Translations under genes and position numbers: made by a program
Source: Aegilops tauschii subsp. strangulata
Taxonomy: Eukaryota; Streptophyta; Magnoliopsida; Poales; Poaceae
DNA: 64,000 nt
NCBI RefSeq assembly: GCF_002575655.3
Contig: NC_053038.3
Location: 206,133,730 to 206,197,729, forward strand
Reading direction: 5' to 3'
Shown: piece after piece, positions 34,004 through 43,817 of the stretch
How positions within the stretch are numbered: position 1 is the first letter of the stretch
Layout of the letters: the number at the start of each line of letters is the position of its first letter
The notes under the pieces: generated by a model
What the model saw: the letters and a program-made list of their open reading frames with translations, nothing else
The model's database searches: none
What the model was told of the DNA's origin: nothing

Positions 34004-35540
34004 ATGACAACTGCTCGCGCTGCTGGCCGTACGGAAGGGGCCACCCGCATGGTGCAGTCCCCACCACGGCAACCAGCACGGGAACTGCGGAATCAAGAAC
34101 CTGATGACGTCTCAATGGCCTCTTCCGACCCTCGAGCACGTTCAAGCCAACGACGAGCCCCGCAGGACTGGTGGAGGGGAGGCGCGCGCATCGTCATCGA
34201 GCGACGCCGCGACAACCACCGTCAGACCAATGGGTGCGATGGTCTTGACGTCGACGAGCCTGTGCTCGAGGATAGCGGATGCCTGCCTTTTGATGTTGGG
34301 TGCCCTGCTTTTACTCGTGAGTTGCGGCAAGTCCGTTGGTCATCCGCTCACACGTTCAAGCCAGAGATACCGGAGAAGTATGATGGGAGGCTAAACCCAG
34401 CAGAGATCTTGAGCATTTACACCATCATTGTTCAAGCTGCAGGAGGAAGAGATGAGAAGGTGTTTGCCAACTACTTCCCTTCTGCACTCAAGTCCAATGT
34501 GAGGTCTTGGCTGATGCACCTGCCGGAGAACTCCATTTCGTCATGGGCTGACCTGTGCCATGAGTTCATTGGCGCCTTCATGGGCGGTCATCAAGAACCA
34601 GGACGGCCCAGCGACTTGCAGCTTCTCCAACAGAAAGAAGGAGAGACTCTCCGCAAGTATTTGCAGAGATTCAGCAGGGTCCACAGAAATATCCCAAATA
34701 TCCACCCGACGGCTGTGATAGCTGCCTTCCAATCCAATGTGCGCAACCACAGGATACGTTCCAAGATGAATGTGCGGTTGCCCAAGGCTGTGAAGGAGCT
34801 TTACACCTTGGTGGACAAATGCGCTCGGATGGAGGAGGGAAGGAAAATCCCTGGAGAGGAAGATTGCATCGACATCGACTCAGAGGATGACGATGAATCC
34901 ACCAGTCAAAAGAAGAAGAACAAGAAGCACAACAAGAGGCGCAAGGATAAGTTAGTGATGACCGTTGAAGGGTCGGGCACGCTTAGTACCGGCAAGAAGG
35001 CTAAGGCTGAAGCCCGGCAAGGAAGCTGCCGTGTGCGACTGCCGGGAGGCTGCAGCTGCCAAGAGGGCTGGGAAAGGCGATGGGCCGTACTGCAAGATCC
35101 ATCGGACCAAAGGCCACGATCTCCAAGAGTGTCATCAGGTTGAGCAGCTCGTCAAGAGGCAGAGGGCTGAATATGAGAAGCGTGATAAGGAAAAAGGTCA
35201 GAATGGCACTGGTGGGAAGGGCCGAGGCGGTGAAGCAAATCGCCCCGGCAAGGCTTTTCGGAACCAAGGAAAACCCGCCAGGGGCCGAGAGAAGGTGGTT
35301 TGCAATGATGAGAGTGATGGAGGGGATGAAAATGAAACCAGCGAGCAGGAATTCCAGAAGGCCATTGACGCCATGTGCATTGACGGGCATGCATCTTTGC
35401 CCTCCTCTCACCGCCAACTTAAACGGTGGGCCCGTGAGGTCAATTCCGTGGAGCCAGCGGCAGAGTCTCGGAAGCCGCTCAAATGGTCATGCACGCCCAT
35501 CATGACGAAGAGGACCATCCTGACCGCACCACCGTGGTAG
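34004..35540 (+). pseudogene. E6 gag
   Basis: The capsid domain is readable: FTRELRQVRWSSAHTFKPEI, FANYFPSALKSNVRSWLMHL, GETLRKYLQRFSRVHRNIP. A frameshift near 35010 leads into CKIHRTKGHDLQECHQVEQL, the knuckle-like C-terminal part, in a lysine-rich region, and a second shift near 35500 leads to the protease. It is equivalent to E3 gag. Confidence 0.82.
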
Positions 35541-36225
35541 GGTGTTTGCCGTTGTTGGTCTCTCCAATGATTCACAACCTCAAAGTCACAAAGATGTTGG
35601 TTGACGGCGGGGCCAGGTTGAATCTGATTTCCCCAAAGGTTATCAGCAAGCTTCAGATAGCAGAGGAAGAACTAAAGGCCACGGGCACGTTTCAAGGAGT
35701 CAATCCCGGTAGGAGTCATCCTAAGGGAAAGATCATGTTGCCAGTGACATTTGGGGGAGAATTGAACTATTAGACTGAGAAGGTTATGTTTGACATGGTC
35801 GACCTACCCCTGCCGTACAATGGGATCCCTGGATGCCCAGCTCTGGCAAATTCATGGCGGCGTCCCACTATGCCTACAACACTTTCAACATGCCAGGGCC
35901 GGTAGGAGTCATTTCCATTCCGTCAGACGAGAAAGATGCAATCATTTGCGTGGATAAGATGTACCGGGACGCAGTCGCGGCAGAGGCCACAGCAGCAGCA
36001 GTCCCTGTCAAGGAAAGTAGAGGAAAGAAGAAGGATAGCAGGGACACCATCAAGGAATCCGAGAAGCTTACCTCTTCAGAGTGTGTTGCGCCTGTTGATG
36101 ACTTGTCGGAGAGTTCCAACATCAAGAGATCCAACGTCATTGCACCACATGTGAAGAAGGTCTCGGCAGGGCTGGCTAGCGTTGATGGTACCTTCACTAT
36201 CAGTGCCACCCTTGATGACAAATAG
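35483..36225 (+). pseudogene. E6 protease, ending at conserved amber codon
   Basis: KMLVDGGARLNLISPKV carries the active site. TAG at 35771-35773 and a shift near 35830 break the frame. The last part ends TISATLDDK followed by TAG (36223-36225) and GAAAGCGCGCTCG, exactly as in E3 at 12132. RT continues in frame behind the TAG. Confidence 0.8.
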
Positions 36226-37484
36226 GAAAGCGCGCTCGTTGCCTTCCTGCGGGCAAATATCAATGTGTTTGCCTGGCAACCATATGATATCCTCGGTGTT
36301 CCCAGAGAGGTAATCGAGCACCACCTTGCCGTCTGCCCACATGCCCAACCCGTCAAGCAGAAGGTTCGAAAGCAGGCCTTGGAGAAGCAGCAGTTATCGC
36401 TGAAGAGATTAAGAAGCTTGAGGTAGCTGGTCTGGTCAGAGGAGTACTGCATCCGACATGGTTAGCAAACCCAGTGGTCGTACGCAAGGCTAACGGAAAA
36501 TGGAGGCTTTGCATAGATTTCACATATCTCAACAAAGCTTGCCCGAAGGACCCATTTCCCTTGTCGCGCATCGACTAGATTGTGGACTCCACTTTAGGTT
36601 GTGATTTTCTCTCCTTTCTGGATGCATACTCTGGATATCATCAGATCTTCATGTCTAAGGAAGACGAAGAGAAGACCTCGTTCATCACCCCATGCGGTAC
36701 GTACTGCTTCGTGCGCATGCCTTTCAGATTAAACTGTGTCGGGTCCACTTTTGCAAGAGCAGTCCAGATTGGTTTTGAGCCACAGTTGCACAGAAACATT
36801 GAGGCTTATATTGATGATATTGTGGTCAAGACCAAGGACAGATCAACCCTCATACAGGATTTGGAGGAGACATTTACTAATCTGCGCAAGATCAACTTGA
36901 AGCTAAACCTGGAGAAGTGTGTGTTTGGCGTTCCCTCCCGCAAGCTACTTGGGTTCTTCGTGTCCCATCGTGGGATCGAAGCCAACCCCGACAAGATCAA
37001 GGCTATCAAGCAGATCCAGGCACCCATGACAATCAAGGATGTGAGGCGTCTGACAGGGTGCATTGCCGCATTTAGCAGGTTCACCTCCAAGTCTGCCGAG
37101 CGCGCCCTGCCGTTCTTCAAAATTTTGAAGAAGGCAGGGCCCATGAAGTGGACCTCGGAAGCAGACGCAACTTTACAAGATTTGAAGACCTACTTGTCCT
37201 TTGTGCCCACTTTGGTTGCCCCTAAACCACAAGAGCCGCTGTTGTTGTACTTAGCGGCAACTAATCAAGTGGTTAGTGCAGCCCTAGTGGCACAACGGGA
37301 AGTAGAGGAAACAGAGAGTGAGCAAAGCCCGATAGGACTGGATGAGGATCAGGACAGAGAAGAGCATGGCAGTAGGGGCAACCCCAAGGACACGGCAAGG
37401 AAGAAAGTGGGGCAGCACCCAGTTTACTTCATTAGTTCCCTGTTACAGGGGGCTAATCGAGGTACTGTGGTGTGCAAAAGTTGA
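36226..37484 (+). pseudogene. E6 reverse transcriptase and RNase H
   Basis: Motifs: FAWQPYDILGVPREVIEHHL, a shift near 36385, WRLCIDFTYLNKACPKDPF, a TAG in the RID motif (36577-36579), FLDAYSGYHQIFMSK, FVRMPFRLNCVGSTFARA, catalytic AYIDDIVV (about 36807). RNase H follows with EPLLLYLAATNQVVSAALVA. The reading breaks near 37465. Confidence 0.85.
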
Positions 37485-38435
37485 TTTTTGGCCTCATCAT
37501 GGCCTCAAGGAAACTGCGTCACTACTTCCAAGCCCATGAGATCACGGTTGTCACCCACTTTCCATTGCAAAGGATACTCCGAAACCCTTAGGCTACCGGC
37601 AGAATAGTGGAGTGGGCTTTGAACTTATCTAGCTTTGGCCTGGAATTTTAGAGCACATCAACAATTCAGAGCAAGGCATTGGTAGAGTTTATTGCAGAAT
37701 GGACGCCAACCCCTGATGAAGAAGTACTGGAAACAGTTACCCCCGACGAGGAAGCGCCCCAAGAATGGATCATGTATTTCGATGGTGCATTCTCCTTGCA
37801 AGGTGTAGGGGCTGGCGTGCTTCTCGTTGCTCCCACAAGGGAGCACTTGAAGTACGTCGTCCAGATGCATTTTCCCCGGGAGGAGGCAACCAACAATACA
37901 ACAGAGTATGAAGGGCTCCTTGCCGGGCTCAGGATTGCCACATAATTGGGAATCAAGAAGCTGATCACTCGAGGAGATTCACAACTTGTGGTGAAAAAGG
38001 TCAACAAGGATTACGAAATTCCATTGATGGAGGCATACATTGAGGAAGTGAGAAGATTGTAGGAGCGCTTTGACGGATCAAACAGATCACGTACCCCGTG
38101 CAAAAAACAACATAGTTGATCATCTATCAAAGTGTGCTGCGCAAAACCTTCCTGTGGAACCAGGAACTTTTGTTCTCCATCTTACTCAGCCCTCCGTATC
38201 CCCGGCAACAATGGCCCGAAAGAGGAGGAAGTTGGACTTCGGTAAGCCTCTCCTGGTAGAGCCTCCCGGGGCTCCTGGTAGGGACCCTACCGGAAACAAC
38301 TCCCCATCGATTGACGGGCTGCGCTCTCCTGCCAGGCCGCAGGTCCCCGCGGTCATGGAACGCGCTCCCGGAGATGAGGAAGTGCCGCTAGTCCTTGTTG
38401 CCGAGCCCAGACTCCAACTTGGGCAAGGCACATAG
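37485..38435 (+). pseudogene. E6 RNase H end, second RNase H and linker
   Basis: After frame changes, the connection MASRKLRHYFQAHEIT and a TAG-interrupted stretch lead to WIMYFDGAFSLQGVGAG and NNTTEYEGLLAGLRIA (about 37767-37945), the archaeal-type RNase H; HVPRAKNNIVDHLSKCAA follows in another frame, then the KRRKLDFGKPLLVE linker. Confidence 0.8.
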
Positions 38436-38688
38436 TCCATTTCCTCCAAACTGCAGAACTTCCCGATGAGCAAGAAGAAGCTGAAAGAATAGCCCGGAGG
38501 GCCAGTATGTATCAGTTTGTTGTTGACACTCTATACGAAAGAAGGCCCAATGGTGTGAAATTGAAGTGCATCTGCCGGAAAGAAGGAAAGGAACTGCTGG
38601 CGGAAATACACAAAGGCATTTGCGGCTCCCACATTGGATAAGGGCATTAGTTCGGAAAGCATTCCGGCAAGGATTCTATTGGCCCACA
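38436..38688 (+). pseudogene. E6 integrase start, cut by E7
   Basis: Frames give YERRPNGVKLKCICRKEGKE and EIHKGICGSHIG. E7 is inserted just after the 'YWPT' equivalent, at the CCACA target. Confidence 0.8.
38684..38688 (+). repeat. E7 target site duplication, left copy
   Basis: CCACA, repeated at 52165-52169 after the E7 3' LTR. Confidence 0.95.
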
Positions 38689-40032
38689 TGTAACGCCCGG
38701 GGAATCAAGCTACAGTAATTCCCTGCTAATCATGCCACGTCACCTCGGTTACTGTTGTTAACCGTGCGATGATCCAAAACCGTTTCAAAATTCAAATTTA
38801 AATTAATGCCGACAGTAAAAAAAATTCAAAAAATTGAAACAAAAATGATCGGAGGGTGCCAAATATTACAAGGGTAATTATACTAAAGAAAACATATTTT
38901 TATAAAATGCCTAAATAAATTAAATTGAAATAAAACAGAAAAGAAAATAAATAAAAGAAAGATATTACAAAAAAAAGGAAAAAAAACAAAAGGAGGAAGA
39001 ACCCCCCCTGCTGGACCGCGGCCCAGCTGGCCATCGGGCCAACCAGGCCGGCCCCCACTCCTCTCCTTATCCCCTCACCCCCCCCCCCCCTCCCGCAACC
39101 CTAGCCACCACCGACACCCCCCCACTCCTCCTCGTTCCCCACTCCCCCTCCCTCACCCGATCCCGTCTGGATCTGGATCGGGGCAGTTGCTCCGGCCCCG
39201 TCGAACGCCGTCGGCGCCCAGCCCCGACGCCGCGCCCGACCCGCCATCCGCCGCCCGGAACGCCACCGCCACGGCCACCTCGCCGGAGCCACCGCGCCGC
39301 CTCCTCCCTGGAGTCCCCCGCTCGCCCGACGACCTCGCCGCCTGGATCGACGCCGCCTCGACCTCGTCTCGTTCCCGACGGCCTGCCTCCCCATCGCCGT
39401 CGTCCCCGTCAACCACCTCGCGCCCCGCTGCCAAAACCCTACCGGCCCCGTGAGCTTCCCCTCCCTCATCTATCTGCCGTGTCGCGCGTCCGCTCCGCCG
39501 TGGCCGCGCCCTCTCCCCCCCCCCCCCCCGCGCTCCCGCGTCGTCTGCAACTCCGGCCGCCGTTGCTTGCGGCTGCTCCAGCGCGCGCCCTCGACGCCTC
39601 CGCCCGCACCTGCCCCGTCCGGCCTCAAGACGCGCTCCGGCCGCGCTCACGGCGGCCCGCGCTCACCGTGGCCTCGCCCCGCACCATTGCCTCACTCCCG
39701 CGCCGGTTCCCTCTCCCCTCTGTCCCCGCGCGAGCACCACCGCTCGCCGCTCGCCCCGTCGACGGCGCCCTCGCCTCCGTTCCCCCCCCTGCTCCCCCGT
39801 AAGCGCCCCCCTCCTCTGCACTTGGCCGCGGCCCTGCTCCTGCGGCTCCCTCCACCGCGCCGGAGCCCCAGCGGTGGTGGGTGGTCGTGCCCGGGCCACG
39901 GCTCCCGTGCCTCCTCCCCGTTGTCCACGGGCGAGGCCATCGGTCGGGCGCCCGCCTGCGCCCGCTTGGGCCATGCCCGCTAAGGCCCAGTGGCCCTATG
40001 ACAATGGGGCCCCACTCCAAAATGTTTTTTTA

Positions 40033-40230
40033 AAAAAAAGAAAAGAATTTAAAAATAATAATAATAATAAATTAATTAATAAAAATAAATAAATAAATAA
40101 ATAAAGAAAATAAAAGTAAAAATAAATTTAATTAATTAATTAATTAACTAAATTAATTAAGTTAATTAATCCTGTTTAAATTAATCTAATTAGTTAGTTA
40201 ATTTAATTAAACAGTAGTTAATTAGCTAAC
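40033..40230. repeat. AT-rich simple repeats in E7 5' LTR
   Basis: Runs of AAT, AATA and AATT units. Unit numbers differ from the 3' LTR copy (49690-49890), which makes this the fastest-diverging part of the LTR pair. Confidence 0.85.
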
Positions 40231-40233
40231 AGC

Positions 40234-40330
40234 CCTGACAGGTGGGACCCACCTGTCAGGTTGACCAGGTCAACGGTCAACGTTGACTGCTGACGTCAGC
40301 ATGACATCATGCTGATGTCATAAATCCAAA
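40234..40330 (+). promoter_or_regulatory. E7 LTR palindrome plus TTGAC-box module
   Basis: A perfect 13-bp-arm inverted repeat (CCTGACAGGTGGG / CCCACCTGTCAGG, one-base spacer, 40234-40260) is followed by TTGACC, GTCAAC repeats, CTGACGTCAGC and ATGACATCATGCTGATGTCA. The 3' LTR copy is at 49896-49990. E1 has the same arrangement at 6728-6880. Confidence 0.55.
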
Positions 40331-40705
40331 TTTCGAATTAAATTAAATAATTAATTAAATTCCAGAAATTATTAAAATCTTTAGAAAATCATATCTTTTA
40401 ATCTGTAACTCGGATGGAAATACTTTGTACATGAAAGTTGCTCAGAACGACGAGACGAATCCGGATATGCAGCCCGTTCGTCCACCACACATCCCTAACC
40501 TATCGAACCTGCAACTTTTCACCTCCGGTTCATCTGTCTGAAAACGCGAAACACCGGGGATACTTTCCCGGATGTTTCCCCCTTCGCCGGTACCACCTAC
40601 TGTCGCGTTAGGACACACCTAGCACCGCTCATTGTCATGTCACGCATCGTCATGCTTATGTTTGCATTGTATTTACTGTTTCTTCCCCCCTCTTCTCTCC
40701 GGTAG

Positions 40706-40780
40706 ACTACGAGACCGACACTGCTGCTGCCCAGTTCGACTACGGAGTTGACGACCCCTCCTACTTGCCAGAGCAACCAG
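40706..40780 (+). other. Exon-like block a in E7 5' LTR
   Basis: Preceded by the pyrimidine-rich stretch CTCTTCTCTCCGGTAG and ended by CCAG followed by GCAAGC, a GC-type donor. The open frame includes YETDTAAAQFDYGVDDPSYL, acidic and tyrosine-rich, and leaves one extra base at the end, which is the phase needed by block b. The 3' LTR has the same block at 50368-50442. No protein family is recognised. Confidence 0.4.
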
Positions 40781-41004
40781 GCAAGCCCCCCTTGATCACC
40801 AGATATCGCCTATTCTCCTCTATACTGCTTGCATTAGAGTAGTGTAGCATGTTGCTGCTTTCCGTTAATCCTATACTGATGCATAGCCTATCCTTGCTAC
40901 TACTGTTGTTACCTTTACCTGCAATCCTACATGCTTAGTATAGGATGCTAGTGACCCATCAGTGGCCCTACACTCTTGTCCGTCTGCCATGCTATACTAC
41001 TGGG

Positions 41005-41032
41005 CCGTGATCACTTCGGGAGGTGATCACGG
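41005..41032. repeat. Hairpin in E7 LTR
   Basis: Perfect 10-bp arms CCGTGATCAC / GTGATCACGG around an 8-base loop. It is present unchanged in the 3' LTR (about 50668-50695). Its role is unknown. Confidence 0.7.
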
Positions 41033-41649
41033 GTATATCCTATATACATTATATACATGACACATGTGGTGACTAAAGTCGGGTCGGCTCGAGGAGTACC
41101 CGCAAGTGATTCTGATGAGGGGGCTGAAAGGACAGGTGGCTCCACCCCGGTAGAGGTGGGCCTGGGTTCCTGACGGCCCCCGACTGTTACTTTGTGGCGG
41201 ATCGACAGGGCAGGTTGAGACCACCTAGGAGAGAGGTGGGCCTGGCCCTGGTCGGTGTTCGCAGATACTTAACACGCTTAACGAGTTCTTGGTATTTGAT
41301 CTGAGTCTGGCCATTTGGTCTATACGCACTAACCATCTACGCGGGAGTAGTTATGGGTATCCCGGCGTCGTGGTATCAGCCGAAGCCTTCGTGACGTCAG
41401 CGACTGAGTGGCGCGCGCCGGATTGGACTGGAACGCCACTAGGCTAGGTCTGCTTCCGGCCGCGTATGCAACGTGCAGGTGTGCATAGGGCGATGGGCCC
41501 AGACTCCTGCGCGCATAGGGTTAGACCGGCGTGCTGACCTCTCTGTTGTGCTTAGGTGGGGCTGGGACGTGTTGATCTTACGAGGCCGGGCATGACCCAG
41601 AAAAGTGTGTCCGGCCAAATGGGATCGAGCGTGTTGGGTTATGTGGTGC

Positions 41650-41700
41650 ACCCCTGCAGGGAAGTTTATCTATTCGAATAGCCGTGTCCCTCGGTAAAAG
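41650..41700 (+). promoter_or_regulatory. TTCGAA palindrome block in E7 5' LTR
   Basis: CACCCCTGCAGGG, then CTATTCGAATAG (41670-41681), then GCCGTGTCC and CGGTAAA. It is shared with E1 LTRs (309-350, 8172-8213). Confidence 0.5.
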
Positions 41701-42103
41701 GACGACCCGGAGTTGTACCTTGACCTTATGACAACTAGAACCGGATACTGAATAAAATACACCCTTCCAAGTGCCAGATACAACTCGGTGATTGCTCTCT
41801 AACAGGGCGACGAGGAGGGGATCGCCGGGTAGGATTATGCTATGCGATGCTACTTGGAGGACTACAATCTACTCTCTTCTACATGCTGCAAGATGGAGAT
41901 GGCCAGAAGCGTAGTCTTCGACAGGACTAGCTATCCCCCTTTTATTCTGGCATTCTGCAGTTCAGTCCACTGATATGCCCCTTTACACATATACCCATGC
42001 ATATGTAGTGTAGCTCCTTGCTTGCGAGTAGTTTGGATGAGTACTCACGGTTGCTTCTCTCCCTCTTTTCCCCCTTTCCTTTCTATCTGGTTGTCGCCAC
42101 CAG

Positions 42104-42204
42104 ATGTTGGAGTCCAGGAGCCAGACGCCACCGTCGACGACGACACCTACGACACTGGAGGTGCCTACTACTACGTGCAGCCCGCTGACGATGACCAGGA
42201 GTAG
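42104..42204 (+). other. Exon-like block b in E7 5' LTR
   Basis: Preceded by a long pyrimidine tract ending GTTGTCGCCACCAG. The open frame reads DVGVQEPDATVDDDTYDTGG, then YYYVQPADDDQE and stop TAG (42202-42204). It needs one base from an upstream exon to complete its first codon, and block a supplies a G. The 3' LTR copy is at 51766-51866. Confidence 0.4.
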
Positions 42205-42505
42205 TTAGGAGGATCCCAGGCAGGAGGCCTGTGCCTCGTTCGATCTGTATCCCAGTTTGTGCTAGCCTTCTTAAGGCAAACTTGTTTAACTTATGTTTGT
42301 ACTCAGATATTGTTGCTTCCGCTGACTCGTCTGTGATCGAGCACTTGTATTCGAGCCCTCGAGGCCCCTGGCTTGTATTATGATGCTTGTATGACTTATT
42401 TATGTTTTAGAGTTGTGTTGTGATATCTTCCCGTGAGTCCCTGATCTTGATCGTACACCTTTGCGTGCATGATTAGTGTACGGTCAAATCGGGGGCGTCA
42501 CAAGT

Positions 42506-42517
42506 TGGTATCAGAGC
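42506..42517 (+). other. E7 primer binding site (initiator tRNA-Met type)
   Basis: TGGTATCAGAGC starts 4 bases after the LTR end, as in E1. Confidence 0.93.
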
Positions 42518-42836
42518 CGACTGCCTGTAGGAATCCCCCTTTCCACACTCCTTGGCCGAAGTCGAGTCTAGACATTACAAAACTTTTACTAACATGGTTG
42601 TGTGTCTTACGGGCCCACGTCGCCATTGGGTGGTACTAGGCTCTTTTACTCCTCGACCTTTACTCTGGGACTCTGAACTCTCTTCTACACGGGTTAAACG
42701 AATTTACTAACTCTAACACTAGGATCCCGTGACCGCATTCACCCCAAAGTTGGATAAGCCATATTGTTTCTTAGAATAGTATTTTGAACAATTCACACAC
42801 TGTCATTTGACTCCTTTGAAACGTCTTTGCTTTCAG
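42518..42836 (+). other. E7 leader
   Basis: About 320 bases with no open frame. It matches parts of the E1 leader (ACTGCCTGTAGGA, CTCTTTTACTCCT). It ends in CTTTGCTTTCAG, which has the form of a 3' splice site directly before the ORF at 42837. Confidence 0.6.
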
Positions 42837-43595
42837 ATGGAACCCACGAGGCAGGTCGTGCGCCACACGACGGCCATTGGTGCCTCGGGATCACCGGCTG
42901 TGCTAGCTGAGATGATGACCTATCTGGGTTATCGCTGGCACCCTGAGTACACCGTCTACGAGGAGTACCAGGACTTTAACCAGGAGCAGTACCGTGCCAT
43001 CGTCCACCTCTACTTGCGGGAGTATGACTCCACTACTGTGCTGCACACCGCACATGGTGTTGGTGTGACCATCGATATGGCTGTCCACGATGCTGCCTAT
43101 GCTGCTCTGACACGTCTTCATGGAGAGTATCGGGAGTTGGACACCTCCCCTTTCAGGCACATTGCTATCGCATCTGATGTTGGTGCGGAGGGATACTATA
43201 CTACTGCCTACTCCACTGTCACCCGAGAGCCCTTCTACCATCAAAACCTGGTTCTGCATGCTGATGGGCTGGATCGAGCTAACCGAGCTCTTCACCACGA
43301 GATGTACACCACCCGTCAGCACCTTTACCGTGCTCTGACACTGCTGCACCCCTTTGTCCGATCTGGACAGCTACCGCGTACTGCGATCTACCCAGCCAGG
43401 ACCGTGATGCCCCACGGTGTCGGTTGGCCAGAGGTGGGAGGCTACTCTCCCGCACTTGGTCCTCTTCTGCCACCTGAGCGTCGGGCTCTACACCTGAGTA
43501 TCCGCGGCCCCCAGTCTGCTGACGTGGACGGCTATCCGTTGCCTCACTACCAGCTGTCGGGCTACGATTACCTCCACAGTACCTCTTGGGACTGA
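42837..43595 (+). CDS. E7 extra ORF before gag, 252 residues, function unknown
   Basis: An intact frame from ATG 42837 (MEPTRQVVRH) to TGA 43593-43595. This start is preferred because the preceding CTTTGCTTTCAG is splice-acceptor-like and no ATG lies upstream in frame. Residues 37-94 show strand-like PEYTVYEEYQ..QYRAIVHLYL, then GVGVTIDMAVHDAAYAALTR, a GxGxS..A..AA..AL-like pattern reminiscent of a double-stranded-RNA-binding fold, but the basic KKxAK helix is missing. Residues 144-175 look helical; the C-terminus is proline- and tyrosine-rich. No signal peptide or membrane segment is seen. It is intact although pol has four stops. Related ORFs may exist in other grass elements; I cannot check. 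Confidence 0.75.
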   Translation: MEPTRQVVRHTTAIGASGSPAVLAEMMTYLGYRWHPEYTVYEEYQDFNQEQYRAIVHLYLREYDSTTVLHTAHGVGVTIDMAVHDAAYAALTRLHGEYRELDTSPFRHIAIASDVGAEGYYTTAYSTVTREPFYHQNLVLHADGLDRANRALHHEMYTTRQHLYRALTLLHPFVRSGQLPRTAIYPARTVMPHGVGWPEVGGYSPALGPLLPPERRALHLSIRGPQSADVDGYPLPHYQLSGYDYLHSTSWD

Positions 43596-43817
43596 TGTAG
43601 GCTTGCTTGTAGTGTTAGATGCATTCGCCGCGAGCCTGTGTGCCGCCTATGATGTTTTAGTCTATGTACTGAACTCTATGCATGACCCCTTTTGTAAGTT
43701 ATGCCGACTACTATGTAGTAGCTATCGTGCTCCTTTCATTATGCATGTTTCATCATGAATGATTCTTGTCTTTGCAAATTTCTCAATGCTGAACTACCCC
43801 TGTTATATATTAGCAGG
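43596..43817 (+). other. E7 spacer between extra ORF and gag
   Basis: 222 bases ending CTGTTATATATTAGCAG directly before G-ATG of gag, with CTGAAC about 25 bases upstream as a possible branch site. This resembles a second 3' splice site and would allow gag to be made from a transcript that skips the extra ORF. Confidence 0.45.

Larger units (their letters stand above)
38689..42502 (+). repeat. E7 5' LTR
   Basis: TGTAACGCCC...GCGTCACA. In order: A-rich start, GC-rich, proline-codon-like region (39000-40010), AT-rich repeats (40030-40230), palindrome/TTGAC module (40234-40330), exon-like block a (40706-40780), hairpin (41005-41032), TTCGAA block (41650-41700), exon-like block b (42104-42204). 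Long open frames in the GC-rich part overlap on both strands and look compositional. Confidence 0.93.

Noticed and set aside
39101..40092. Long frames on both strands in the GC-rich part of the E7 5' LTR
   Set aside because: Same compositional effect; frames differ between the two LTR copies because of C-run length changes, which a real gene would not tolerate.
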